DNA of 64,000 bases from Bacteroidales bacterium (GTDB lineage: Bacteria > Bacteroidota > Bacteroidia > Bacteroidales > F082). The DNA lies in NCBI GenBank assembly GCA_016290215.1, contig JAEETH010000002.1, positions 62,001 through 126,000 of the forward strand. Reading direction: 5' to 3'. Shown here piece after piece: positions 8,541 to 18,032 of the stretch; the stretch's first letter is position 1, and every line of letters starts with the position of its first letter. The notes under the pieces are model-generated. The model made no database searches. It had not been told where the DNA came from and was given only the letters and a program-made list of their open reading frames with translations. A program made the position numbers and the translations under genes.

Positions 8541-11264
8541 ATGAAAAAACTGATCCTCGCCATAATATTATTGGTTCTCATACCGTTACGACACTTCGGG
8601 CAAACCCCTTATCGGCAATATTCCGATGAAGGTGTTGTCTTGGACTTCCACTCAATCAATAATGTCTACTTAAGGGCTTTCCTACTTTATAGCATCAACA
8701 ATGACAACCGTTTCGTGCTGATTCCCGAAGAAAAATATGGTCAATTCACCCTTACCCCGAAAGACGATGACTGCCACTTCATGGAAGAGTTCGAAAGCTT
8801 CTATGCGGATGTTGAAAATGACTTCTCCTTGTTGAGCAAAATTGATGTCACTAACCAGATGAGTGTGTGGAAAAGCTCCGTAGAAGCTTCTGACTATCTC
8901 TCGATTATGATGGACGTGAATACGGCTAATATGAGAGCTGATAATGACCATTGCATTAACTCGATGCCTTTCTGCACTTCAGAAGTGATTGAGTTTGAAG
9001 CTGCTTACCAAGGCGGTGCCACTGGAGAGATTGGTCCCGAATACGGTTGCCTCTCCAGTCAGCCTTATCCTTCGTGGTATCACATGAGAATACATACTCC
9101 AGGTCAGTTTATCATTCACATGGAAGCACACGACAATTACGGCCAAGGCAATGACATTGACTACTGCATCTGGGGTCCGTTCAGCGACCCTTATGATCCA
9201 TGTGTCGACGACCTGACTTGTGACAAATTAGTTGACTGTAGCTACTCTACCGCTAGTGTTGAAGACGCTTACCTTGGTTATCCTATTTCGGAACACAACC
9301 ACGGTTCTTCGTCTCTCATTGATGGTAATTGCGTTACTTCTAATAACAATCCGCCTCATTTGCCTGAAGTGGGTGAGTACTATATCCTCGTGATCACTAA
9401 TTATGCGCAAGTACAACAAACCATCTCCTTCACCAAGGCTCCCAACTCTGGCCCAGGGGAGACCGACTGCGGCATCCTGCCTGGTATTGCTACCAACGAC
9501 GGTCCATATTGCGTCGGCGAAACCATCAGCCTGAATGTCACTGCACAAAGCGGTGCCACCTACAGCTGGACAGGCCCCAACGGTTTCACTTCCACCATGC
9601 AAAACCCCATCATTCCCAACTGCACCTTCGAGATGGGCGGCACTTATACCTGTGTCACCACGGTCGGCGGACAAACCACTACTGGCGACACCGAAGTCAT
9701 CGTGTACGCCTTGCCCATTGCCAGTTTCACCCACACCGAAGTATGCGTAGGCAATCCCACCCAGTTGAACAGCACAGCCGAAACCGAACCCACCGGTCAG
9801 ACCATCACGGGCTACTTCTGGGATTTCGGCGACGGAGAGACGGCAGAAGGACAAGAAGTCACTCACACCTATGCCGCGCCTGGCGAATATCAGGTAACCC
9901 ATACTGTGGAAACGGGTCGTGGCCACTGCTCAGACGAAATCACCCAGACCGTTTCGGTCTTCGCCTTCCCCGAAGCCTTGGTGACCGCCTCGCCAAGTTC
10001 TGTGATGTATGGCGGCACCTCCACACTTAGCGTCAACGTTTCCACCCCAGGCAACTTCACCTACCATTGGGAGCCTGCCAATATGGTGGTCAACCCCAAC
10101 GCACAGACCACGCAGACTATAGCCATCCAGCAGTCGCAGGAGTTCACCGTTACCATCACCAATACACAAGGTGGATGCACCACCACCCTTCAAGTCATGG
10201 TCAACATGGCCGGTTCCAACCTGATGGCTGAAGCCTCCGCCGACCAAAACGAGATCTGCGAAAACGAATCCACCACACTGCATGCCATCCCCACAGGCGG
10301 AACAGGCAATTACACCTACAGTTGGTCACCTGCCAACACCTTGAGTTCGCCTAATGCACAGCATCCCGTTGCCACACCGCCAGTAGGCACCACCAATTAT
10401 ACCTGCCTGGTCAGCGACGGCCTTACCGAACAACAGGTCTACGTCAGCGTCACCGTGCATCCCATCTATGAATATACCATGCCTGACCAAGACGACTGCG
10501 ACAGCTACTATTGGGATCCCCAAGGACATGAGATCGTCTACACCGACCACGAAGCCTTGGATTACACCCAATCGGGCACCTACCACAGGACCTACCGCGA
10601 CATACACGGATGCGACAGCTTGGTGACCATGAACGTTCACATCGACTACACGCCCACGCCGAGCGACATCTACCCCACCGATAGCGCCAACACCGCACCC
10701 CACTGGGTGGTCACCGCCACCGAGTTCCAAATCAACTCGTACGAATTCACCTTCTGGGATAACACCGGCCTGCCGCGTTGGGACTCCATACGATGGGCCT
10801 TCGAAGACCCCACCGTCAACTGGGTGCTCGAGCCTGACACCACAACCCAACCCGTGGGAAGAAGATGCAAGATGTATGTGCTCAACCATATCGACGACAC
10901 CATCTGGCTCCGCGCCACAGTCTACAACAACTGCGCACCACAGGGTGTCTTCAGCCGCTATTGGTTCGTCTGCTCGTTCTACGACATCGACGAATTTGGT
11001 CCTTCGACTGGTTCCATCGACTTCAACGTGGTGCCCAACCCCAACAACGGCGAGATGCAACTCGACTTGGCTTCGCTCCGCGGCTTGGTCGACATCAAGG
11101 TGTACGACATGAGAGGCAACCTGATCGACAAATTCCAGACCCATAACGACAACAACGCAGGGCCTATCACCTACACCATGAAGCGACGCACGCAAGGCAT
11201 CTACTTCTTCGTCGTCACTAGCAAAGACGGCATGCGAACCAAGAAAGTGGTGATACAGCCCTAA
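8541..11264 (+). CDS. Surface adhesin-like protein: PPC-like domain, Ig/PKD modules, shared C-terminal block, T9SS signal
   Basis: A 907-residue secreted protein with signal peptide MKKLILAIILLVLIPLRHFG. Residues about 100-290 form a PPC-like jelly roll (motifs SWYHMRIHTPGQF, DIDYCIWGPFSDP, VGEYYILVITNY). An Ig-like module (about 315-395) and a PKD module (about 395-475, WDFGDGE) follow, then two further Ig-like modules (about 480-650) and one GCDS repeat. The ~120-residue block with APHWVVTATEFQIN (about 705-825) and the sorting domain (about 830-907, VVPNPNNGEMQL) are shared with the next four genes. No catalytic residues are visible, so adhesion or matrix formation is the likely role. It closely parallels the following gene and is closed by a strong terminator at 11284-11312. 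Confidence 0.85.
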   Translation: MKKLILAIILLVLIPLRHFGQTPYRQYSDEGVVLDFHSINNVYLRAFLLYSINNDNRFVLIPEEKYGQFTLTPKDDDCHFMEEFESFYADVENDFSLLSKIDVTNQMSVWKSSVEASDYLSIMMDVNTANMRADNDHCINSMPFCTSEVIEFEAAYQGGATGEIGPEYGCLSSQPYPSWYHMRIHTPGQFIIHMEAHDNYGQGNDIDYCIWGPFSDPYDPCVDDLTCDKLVDCSYSTASVEDAYLGYPISEHNHGSSSLIDGNCVTSNNNPPHLPEVGEYYILVITNYAQVQQTISFTKAPNSGPGETDCGILPGIATNDGPYCVGETISLNVTAQSGATYSWTGPNGFTSTMQNPIIPNCTFEMGGTYTCVTTVGGQTTTGDTEVIVYALPIASFTHTEVCVGNPTQLNSTAETEPTGQTITGYFWDFGDGETAEGQEVTHTYAAPGEYQVTHTVETGRGHCSDEITQTVSVFAFPEALVTASPSSVMYGGTSTLSVNVSTPGNFTYHWEPANMVVNPNAQTTQTIAIQQSQEFTVTITNTQGGCTTTLQVMVNMAGSNLMAEASADQNEICENESTTLHAIPTGGTGNYTYSWSPANTLSSPNAQHPVATPPVGTTNYTCLVSDGLTEQQVYVSVTVHPIYEYTMPDQDDCDSYYWDPQGHEIVYTDHEALDYTQSGTYHRTYRDIHGCDSLVTMNVHIDYTPTPSDIYPTDSANTAPHWVVTATEFQINSYEFTFWDNTGLPRWDSIRWAFEDPTVNWVLEPDTTTQPVGRRCKMYVLNHIDDTIWLRATVYNNCAPQGVFSRYWFVCSFYDIDEFGPSTGSIDFNVVPNPNNGEMQLDLASLRGLVDIKVYDMRGNLIDKFQTHNDNNAGPITYTMKRRTQGIYFFVVTSKDGMRTKKVVIQP

Positions 11265-11283
11265 CGACAAGTCTAACAAGTAG

Positions 11284-11312
11284 AAAAAAAAGCGGTTTCG
11301 GCCGCTTTTTTT
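11284..11312 (+). terminator. Rho-independent terminator
   Basis: A-rich left flank, GCGG stem, TTTCGG loop, CCGC stem and a seven-base T run (11284-11312). It ends the 3738-11264 transcription unit and separates it from the promoter of the next operon. Confidence 0.8.
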
Positions 11313-11355
11313 CATTAATTTCTCCCGATTTTCTGGGTATTTTGGGATTTTTTGC

Positions 11356-11363
11356 TATATTTG
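11356..11363 (+). promoter_or_regulatory. Bacteroidota-type -7 box (TATATTTG)
   Basis: TATATTTG matches TAnnTTTG and sits between the terminator at 11284-11312 and the gene starting at 11465, giving a leader of roughly 95 bases. No -33 TTTG is present at the usual 19-21-base spacing, so the call rests on the -7 box and its position. Confidence 0.5.
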
Positions 11364-11464
11364 TCGGTTGCAAATAAGGCATTTTTGCATGCCTTGTTCG
11401 CTTTGTTTTGATTTATAATTTTGATATTCAATAAATTAGAGTATTACCAATAAAACAAAAGACC

Positions 11465-14400
11465 ATGAATAGATTCTCGAAAATTGTGTTGACGGCTTTA
11501 TTGTTCTTAGCCCTTCCTATGAAACAATGGGCGCAGCAACCGCAAACAGTCTACACCTCGTCAACGATTAGCTTTGACATCACTGAAATAGCCAACTTCG
11601 ACGAACGAATCTTTTTCATGTATCAGCTGGTCAATGACGGCCGTTTCGATGTCATTACCAGTGAAAACGACGGTGTTTTCGTCATCAGCGCCAACGAGGC
11701 TTATGAAGGCATCAACCTTCAGGAGGACTTCACCAGTTTCCGTACCCAAAATGCCAACGCCTTTTTGAGCATGGACAAGGTCCAAGCCGCCGAGTTGTCG
11801 TGCGACTATAAAGCCGCCCTGCCACTAGATCTCGTGCTCTCGCTGATGATGGACGTCTACAACAGGTCGAGGCAGAACAACACCTGCGCCAACTCCGACC
11901 CCTTCTGCACCGACAACGGAATGTATCAGTTCCCTGCTGGCGTCAATGCGGGTAGTGGCGAATCGGGACCCTATTATGACTGCTTATACACCACTCCTAA
12001 CCCGGCTTGGTATCACATGAGGATTGCCAACCCTGGCAACATCAACATCTACATGTACAGTACCCCTTCGCACGACATCGACTTCTGCTGCTGGGGTCCT
12101 TTCACCGATCCTATCTCGCCTTGTCCCAACGGCTTGACTTCCAACAAAGTGGTGAGCTGCAGCTATTCTATCAATTCGACCGAAACCTGCGTCATCCCTT
12201 CGACAGCGCAAACGGGCGACTATTTCATCCTGGTCATCACGAACTACTCCAACCAATCGTGTAACATCTCCTTCAGTAAGACCGGCGGTTCGGGTACCAC
12301 CGACTGCGGCATCTTGCCTCCTCTGGTCAATGGCGGCGGTCCTTACTGCGTCGGCGAGACCATCTATCTGACGGCACAAGGCCAGGCTGGTGCCACCTAC
12401 CATTGGACCGGCCCCGGCGGATTCAACTCTAACCTTCAGAACCCCACCCGCCCGAATTGCACCTTGAACATGGCAGGCACCTACACCTGCACCATCACCG
12501 TGGGCACCCAGACCAACAGCGCCACCACCGAAGCCGTGGTGGTTTATCCGCAACCCAATGCCAACTTCACCTATACCTCGGTTTGTAGAGGCACACCCAC
12601 CCAGTTTACCAGCACCTCTACCACCAACCCCAGCGGACAGCAGATCCAAAGCTACCAATGGAACTTCGGTGACGGACAAAGCGGAACGGGACAGAACGTG
12701 TCGCACACCTATGCCAATGCGGGCAACTATCAGGTAACCCTGACCACCTCATGCGGCAACGGGAACTGCACCAGCTCGAAGACCTATTCCGTGCCCGTCT
12801 ATGCCGCTCCCGTAGCCTCAGCCACGGCACAGCCCAACACCGTCATCTACGGTGGCACCGCTACCCTCACGGCCAGCGCAGGCAGCACCGGTTCGTTCAA
12901 CTTCCACTGGGAACCTGCCAACAAGGTGGTCAACCCCAATGCACAGACCACACAGACCGTGGCCTTACAGCAAACCACCACCTTCACCGTCACCGTCACC
13001 AACCCGCAAGGCGGCTGCAGCAGCACGGCACAAGTCACCGTCAGCATGGAAGGCTCCAACATGACCGCCATGGCCTCGGCCGACCAAAACGAGCTCTGCG
13101 AAGGCGAGTCGACCACCCTGCATGCCCTACCCTCGGGCGGCACAGGCAACTACACCTACAACTGGACTCCGGCCAACACCCTCAGCAACCCCACTTCGCA
13201 ACATCCCGTGGCCACGCCTCCTGTAGGCACCACCACCTATAGTTGTGCTGTCAGCGACGGCATCACCACGCAGAACGTCAGCGTGACCGTTGTGGTGCAT
13301 CCCAACGAAGTGGAAGACATCGACCACTACATTTGCGAAAACGACACATATTACTTCTACGGTGAGGACATCCAGACGCCCGGCGTCTACGAGCATCACA
13401 CCCAGACCCAATATGGCTGCGACAAGCTCATCCGTCTGCACCTTTACAACTACGATACCTACGAGACTCCCATCACCGACCACTTCTGCCAAGGCGAGCA
13501 TTATATGTTCTTTGATGAAGCGCTCTCATCATCGGGCATCTACTACCATACCTTGCAATCGGTTCACGGCTGCGACAGTATCATCAGGCTCAACCTCATC
13601 CAAGACCCGAGCTATGAAATAGAGCTCTGGGAGTCGACCTGTGAAGGCGGTCAGGGGTATTACTACAACGGCGACTACCTACAGCCCAGCCCTTATCCTT
13701 ACACCTATCACTTCGAGACCGTCCTAGGCTGCGACAGCATCGTACAGCTCCACGTCGGCCAATCCGACTACAACTCAAAGACCTACAACGTGTCGATCTG
13801 CGCCACGGAATACACCTGGCCCTCTAACGGCATGACCTACACCGCGACGGGCGTCTACTACGACACCCTGTCGTACCCCAACTCCTGCGACAGCACCCTT
13901 GTCCTGAACCTTGAGCTTAGGCCCAGCTACACCAATGAGGTGGTTGTGACCGACTGCGACAGCTACCGCTGGAAAAACGACGCCTACAACGTGGACCTCA
14001 CCTTCACGGAAAGCACCGTCTACACCCACCACTACGTCAACAGCTATGGTTGCAACAGCGAAGCTACGCTTTACCTCACCATCAACAACCACGACGAATA
14101 CAGCTTCACTGTCGGTGACGATGAGAACTGCGATAACTATTACTGGGATCCCGAGGGGCACGAGATCATCTACACCGACCATGATGACTTGGATTACAAC
14201 ATGTCGGGCACCTATCATCGCACCTACAAGAACATCCATGACTGCGACAGCCTCGTGACCATGAATGTGCAGTTTGAATACACCCCCAACCCCACCGAGA
14301 TCTATCCTATGGACGCCACCAACACGGCGCCCCACTGGGTCATTACCGCCACTGAGTTCCAAATCAACGCATACGAATTCAACCTGTGGGACCAGAACCC

Positions 14401-14881
14401 GAACTGCCATTGGGACAGCGTCACCTGGAGCTGCGACGAGGCACCGCAATGGGTGCTGGAGCCTTTTGGCAACAGGAACCAATGCTGCCGTGTCTATGTG
14501 CTCAACCAAGTCGATGACACCATCTGGCTGAAGGCCCATGCCTTCAACCGTTGCGCTCCCGAGGAAGGCATCGAGCAGCGTTATTGGCTCCTCAGCTCCT
14601 TCTATGGAGTGGAAGAGAACGGCAACACACAAACCAGCTTCGACGTCATACCGAACCCCAACAACGGACAGATGACGCTCAACTTCGAACATCTCACGGG
14701 CAAAGTCGACGTGAAGGTGTATGACATGCGAGGCATTCTCATTGACCAGTTCCAGACTTACAACAGCCAGGGACCGAGTTCTTACACCTATAATATGAAG
14801 CAGCGTGAAGACGGCATCTACTTCTTCGTGGCGACCAGCAAAGAAGGCACTGTGGCGAAGAAAGTCGTCATTCAGAAATAA
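11465..14881 (+). CDS. Adhesin-like T9SS protein with six Cys-pair repeats
   Basis: An 1138-residue paralogue of the preceding gene. Signal peptide 1-23 ends KQWAQ. The PPC-like domain (about 110-275; AWYHMRIANPGNI, DIDFCCWGPFTDP) is followed by an Ig-like module (GPYCVGETIYL), a PKD module (WNFGDGQSG, about 370-450) and two Ig-like modules (about 455-620). Where the paralogue has one GCDS repeat, this protein has six degenerate ones (about 620-940; GCDK, GCDS, GCDS, SCDS, GCNS, DCDS). Each carries a second upstream Cys and so could form an internal disulfide. The common C-terminal block (APHWVITATEFQIN, about 940-1055) and sorting domain (VIPNPNNGQMTL) close it. It opens a likely four-gene operon running to 23524; the next gene begins 17 bases downstream. 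Confidence 0.85.
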   Translation: MNRFSKIVLTALLFLALPMKQWAQQPQTVYTSSTISFDITEIANFDERIFFMYQLVNDGRFDVITSENDGVFVISANEAYEGINLQEDFTSFRTQNANAFLSMDKVQAAELSCDYKAALPLDLVLSLMMDVYNRSRQNNTCANSDPFCTDNGMYQFPAGVNAGSGESGPYYDCLYTTPNPAWYHMRIANPGNINIYMYSTPSHDIDFCCWGPFTDPISPCPNGLTSNKVVSCSYSINSTETCVIPSTAQTGDYFILVITNYSNQSCNISFSKTGGSGTTDCGILPPLVNGGGPYCVGETIYLTAQGQAGATYHWTGPGGFNSNLQNPTRPNCTLNMAGTYTCTITVGTQTNSATTEAVVVYPQPNANFTYTSVCRGTPTQFTSTSTTNPSGQQIQSYQWNFGDGQSGTGQNVSHTYANAGNYQVTLTTSCGNGNCTSSKTYSVPVYAAPVASATAQPNTVIYGGTATLTASAGSTGSFNFHWEPANKVVNPNAQTTQTVALQQTTTFTVTVTNPQGGCSSTAQVTVSMEGSNMTAMASADQNELCEGESTTLHALPSGGTGNYTYNWTPANTLSNPTSQHPVATPPVGTTTYSCAVSDGITTQNVSVTVVVHPNEVEDIDHYICENDTYYFYGEDIQTPGVYEHHTQTQYGCDKLIRLHLYNYDTYETPITDHFCQGEHYMFFDEALSSSGIYYHTLQSVHGCDSIIRLNLIQDPSYEIELWESTCEGGQGYYYNGDYLQPSPYPYTYHFETVLGCDSIVQLHVGQSDYNSKTYNVSICATEYTWPSNGMTYTATGVYYDTLSYPNSCDSTLVLNLELRPSYTNEVVVTDCDSYRWKNDAYNVDLTFTESTVYTHHYVNSYGCNSEATLYLTINNHDEYSFTVGDDENCDNYYWDPEGHEIIYTDHDDLDYNMSGTYHRTYKNIHDCDSLVTMNVQFEYTPNPTEIYPMDATNTAPHWVITATEFQINAYEFNLWDQNPNCHWDSVTWSCDEAPQWVLEPFGNRNQCCRVYVLNQVDDTIWLKAHAFNRCAPEEGIEQRYWLLSSFYGVEENGNTQTSFDVIPNPNNGQMTLNFEHLTGKVDVKVYDMRGILIDQFQTYNSQGPSSYTYNMKQREDGIYFFVATSKEGTVAKKVVIQK

Positions 14882-14898
14882 GTTTTACCGGACATAGA

Positions 14899-17800
14899 AT
14901 GAAGCGCTTGAGGAACATATTATTTCTTCTTGCATGCATCATCAGCCTGCCTGCGACGATGGCACAAAACACATCTACGCAAGGCAAGGAGTTTTGGCTG
15001 TCGTTCATGCACAACGGGTACAGGGATCACACCCAAGGCGGGTGGATCATCAACCAGGTGCTCATTAGTGCCAAGCGCGACTGCAATGGCACCGTCACCA
15101 ACCCGTTGACAGGATGGTCGCATCCCTTTTCCGTTAGGGCTAACAGTATCACCACAGTGGAGATTCCCGAAGCGCAAGGCTACCACGACCAATTCAACTA
15201 TGAGGCCATTTCGCAGAAAGGCATCAAGGTGGAAGCCAGCGACACCATCTCGGTTTATTGCACCAACATCGCACATGTTTCATTTGACGCTTCTTTCGTT
15301 TTGCCTACCGAGAGTTTAGGCGACGAATACATCATTCAAAGCTATGACCAATCAAAGACATTCTATGCCAACGCATATGTCACCAACAACGAGACCAGTT
15401 CCTTCCTTATCGTGGCCACAGAAGACAACACCGAGATAGCCATCACTCCTACCGTAAACACTCTAGGTGGACACCTGGCAGGCGAGACTTTCACCATCAC
15501 CATGAATGCTGGGGAGACTTATCTTGTCAGGTCGACGAGGACCGGCGATCAGCGTGACTTAAGTGGAACCAGGATCCTGACTGGCGATTGCAAACGCATT
15601 GCCGTCTTCAATGGCAATACCCTCACATGCATCCCCACCAGCCTTGAAGACGGATATGACCATGTGTTCGAGCAAGCCATGCCCCTGCACTCATGGGGCA
15701 AAAGCTTTGTGGTGACCAGTTCGCGCAACCGCAATCGCGACTTCATCAAGATCACCTCAAGTGCCGACCACAACCAAGTCACCATGAACGGAGAACCGTT
15801 GGTTATGCTTGCAGCAGGACAGTCGTACACCTTCCCCATGCTGGAGTCCGAAGGCTCTTGCTTCCTTGAGTCCAACCAACCTTGCGCCGTATACCTTTTC
15901 AACAACTCAAGTTACGACCAGAACCCGGGAGGCGGACAGGGCGACCCCTCCATGGTTTGGATTGCACCCGTGGAGCAACGCATCAATGACGTGACCTTCT
16001 CCACCTTCGACCACCCCAACATCAACATCGAAGTTCATAGCGTCAACATTATCGTCAACACAGAAGACATTGCCCATGTGTATTTCGATGGCGAGCAGAT
16101 CTCACCTTTGATGTTCACCCGTGTTCACGGCAACAACGAATATAGTTACACCCGAATGGACATCACCCATGGGGTGCACCGTATCACCTGTGCCAACGGC
16201 TTCAACGCTCACGTTTACGGCTTCGGCCATGCTAAAGGGTATGCCTATCTCGTCGGTTCCAACGCCATCAACTTGAGCAGCAGCATGACGCTCAACAACG
16301 AGGTGGTGCTACCCGACGAGACCTTCCTCTATTGTGTCGACGCACCCATCACCTTCAACGTGGAAGTCAACTTAACAGACTACGAACTCGTTTGGGACTT
16401 TGACGACGGCACCACCAGCACCTCCAACCAGGTGACCCATACCTTTAACGAGAGGCGGGTCTACGATGTCTCCTTGGCAATTACCAGCACCGAAGGCGGA
16501 TGCTCAGGCTCGTCAAGCAACACCACACACTTTTTCGTTGACACCCGACAACAATATGTCGTCGAAAACGACGAGGTCTGCACCGGCGGACTCTACAGCG
16601 GCTTCGGCTTCAACAACGTGCTCATCCATAACGACACCCTACTCACCCGTTTGCAGGACAACCCCCTGCACCCCGAATGCCAAGACTCGCTGCTCCTTTA
16701 CATCACGGCACGTCCCTCCTATCACATCCCCATCAACGACGGCCGCTGCTGGCAAGGCACGCCAGGCATCTACGACGGCTACGGCTTCAGCTTCCAATAC
16801 GACCACCCCGGCGTTTATGACCGACAGCTCTACCTGCAGAGCGTGTATGGCTGCGACAGCGTCATCAACCTGCATCTCGTGGTCGACGACCAGATCAATG
16901 TCGAATTCGAGCATCACGAATGCGGCAGCAGCTACGTATGGAATGGGCAGACGTACACCGCCCCAGGCGTCTACGAGCAGTCGTTCATCTCCATCGGAGG
17001 CTGCGACAGCGTGGTGACCTTGCACCTCACCATGGGACAGCCGCAACACACCGGCTTCGACACCATCACCTGCGGCACCTTCCACTGGAACGGACAGGAA
17101 TACAGCCAAAGCGGCAACTACCAACAGCACTTCCTCACCATCGATGGCTGCGACAGCCTTGTGGACTGCCATCTCACCATCTCAGGCAATGTGGAAGGCG
17201 CCACGACCAACATCTCGACGTGCGATTCCTACTATTGGATCGACACCGTCTACACCCTCTCGGGGCTTTATGACAAGACCCTTTACACCTCCTTAGGCTG
17301 CGACAGCGTCGTCCACCTCAACCTTCACCTGGACTACACCCCCGACCCTGCCGAGATCTACCCCGTCGACCCCGAGAACACGGCACCCCATTGGGTCATC
17401 ACCGCCACCGAGTTCCAAATCAACGCGTACGACTTCATGATATGGGACAACAACCCACACTGCAGCTGGGACTCCATCACCTGGGCCTTCGAAGACCCTG
17501 AAGTCCATTGGGTGCTTGAGCCCGACACCACCACAACACCCGTGGGAAAACGTTGCAAGATGTATGTGCTCAACCAAATGGAAGACACCATCTGGCTCCG
17601 CACCACAGTGTACAACGCATGCAAGCCCGAGGGCGTGTCACAACGCTATTGGTTTGTCTGCTCGTTCTATGGCATTGACGAAGACGGCCCTTCGACAGGC
17701 TCAGGGACCTTAGGGACCTTTGACGTCGTGCCTAACCCCAACAATGGTGAGATGACCCTGCATTTCAGTCATCTCATTGGCAAACACGAAGTAAGGATCT

Positions 17801-17958
17801 ACGACATGCGTGGCACGCTCATCGACCAGTTCCAGACCTCGAACACATCCGATCACTACACCCTGCCCTACCACTTCAAAACCTTGACGAGTGGCATCTA
17901 TTGCTTTGTCGTCACTGGGAAATCAGGGACCTTAACCAGAAAAGTCATCATCCACTAA
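14899..17958 (+). CDS. IgGFc-binding-like N-terminal protein with PKD, GCDS repeats and T9SS signal
   Basis: A 1019-residue secreted protein, first of three tandem paralogues. After the signal peptide (1-22, ending TMAQ) the N-terminal ~430 residues resemble the IgGFc-binding-protein N-terminal domain (STQGKEFWLSF, FDASFVLPTESLGDEYI, SSFLIVATEDNTEI, SWGKSFVVTSS, HVYGFGHAKGYAYLVGS). A PKD module (WDFDDGTTS, near 497), an unassigned segment and four GCDS repeats (about 600-815) follow. The ~120-residue block (APHWVITATEFQIN, about 815-930) and the type A sorting domain end the protein. IgG binding is only the name of the family and is not implied here; surface attachment is the reasonable reading. 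The linker before the sorting domain is encoded partly by a REP-like sequence (17688-17709). Confidence 0.85.
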   Translation: MKRLRNILFLLACIISLPATMAQNTSTQGKEFWLSFMHNGYRDHTQGGWIINQVLISAKRDCNGTVTNPLTGWSHPFSVRANSITTVEIPEAQGYHDQFNYEAISQKGIKVEASDTISVYCTNIAHVSFDASFVLPTESLGDEYIIQSYDQSKTFYANAYVTNNETSSFLIVATEDNTEIAITPTVNTLGGHLAGETFTITMNAGETYLVRSTRTGDQRDLSGTRILTGDCKRIAVFNGNTLTCIPTSLEDGYDHVFEQAMPLHSWGKSFVVTSSRNRNRDFIKITSSADHNQVTMNGEPLVMLAAGQSYTFPMLESEGSCFLESNQPCAVYLFNNSSYDQNPGGGQGDPSMVWIAPVEQRINDVTFSTFDHPNINIEVHSVNIIVNTEDIAHVYFDGEQISPLMFTRVHGNNEYSYTRMDITHGVHRITCANGFNAHVYGFGHAKGYAYLVGSNAINLSSSMTLNNEVVLPDETFLYCVDAPITFNVEVNLTDYELVWDFDDGTTSTSNQVTHTFNERRVYDVSLAITSTEGGCSGSSSNTTHFFVDTRQQYVVENDEVCTGGLYSGFGFNNVLIHNDTLLTRLQDNPLHPECQDSLLLYITARPSYHIPINDGRCWQGTPGIYDGYGFSFQYDHPGVYDRQLYLQSVYGCDSVINLHLVVDDQINVEFEHHECGSSYVWNGQTYTAPGVYEQSFISIGGCDSVVTLHLTMGQPQHTGFDTITCGTFHWNGQEYSQSGNYQQHFLTIDGCDSLVDCHLTISGNVEGATTNISTCDSYYWIDTVYTLSGLYDKTLYTSLGCDSVVHLNLHLDYTPDPAEIYPVDPENTAPHWVITATEFQINAYDFMIWDNNPHCSWDSITWAFEDPEVHWVLEPDTTTTPVGKRCKMYVLNQMEDTIWLRTTVYNACKPEGVSQRYWFVCSFYGIDEDGPSTGSGTLGTFDVVPNPNNGEMTLHFSHLIGKHEVRIYDMRGTLIDQFQTSNTSDHYTLPYHFKTLTSGIYCFVVTGKSGTLTRKVIIH
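17688..17709 (+). repeat. REP-like 22-bp segment inside a coding linker
   Basis: A 22-base stretch beginning CCCTTCGACAGGCTCAGG encodes the PSTGSG linker just before the sorting domain. An identical 22-base copy is at 20342-20363 in the paralogue. The motif resembles dispersed REP-type sequences I know from other bacterial genomes (recalled, not checked). Confidence 0.5.
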
Positions 17959-18032
17959 CCTCGGTTGTTATTAAACCTACTACTACCGCACCTAATTAAT
18001 AATAGGCACTACTATCACACTAAAAAACACCT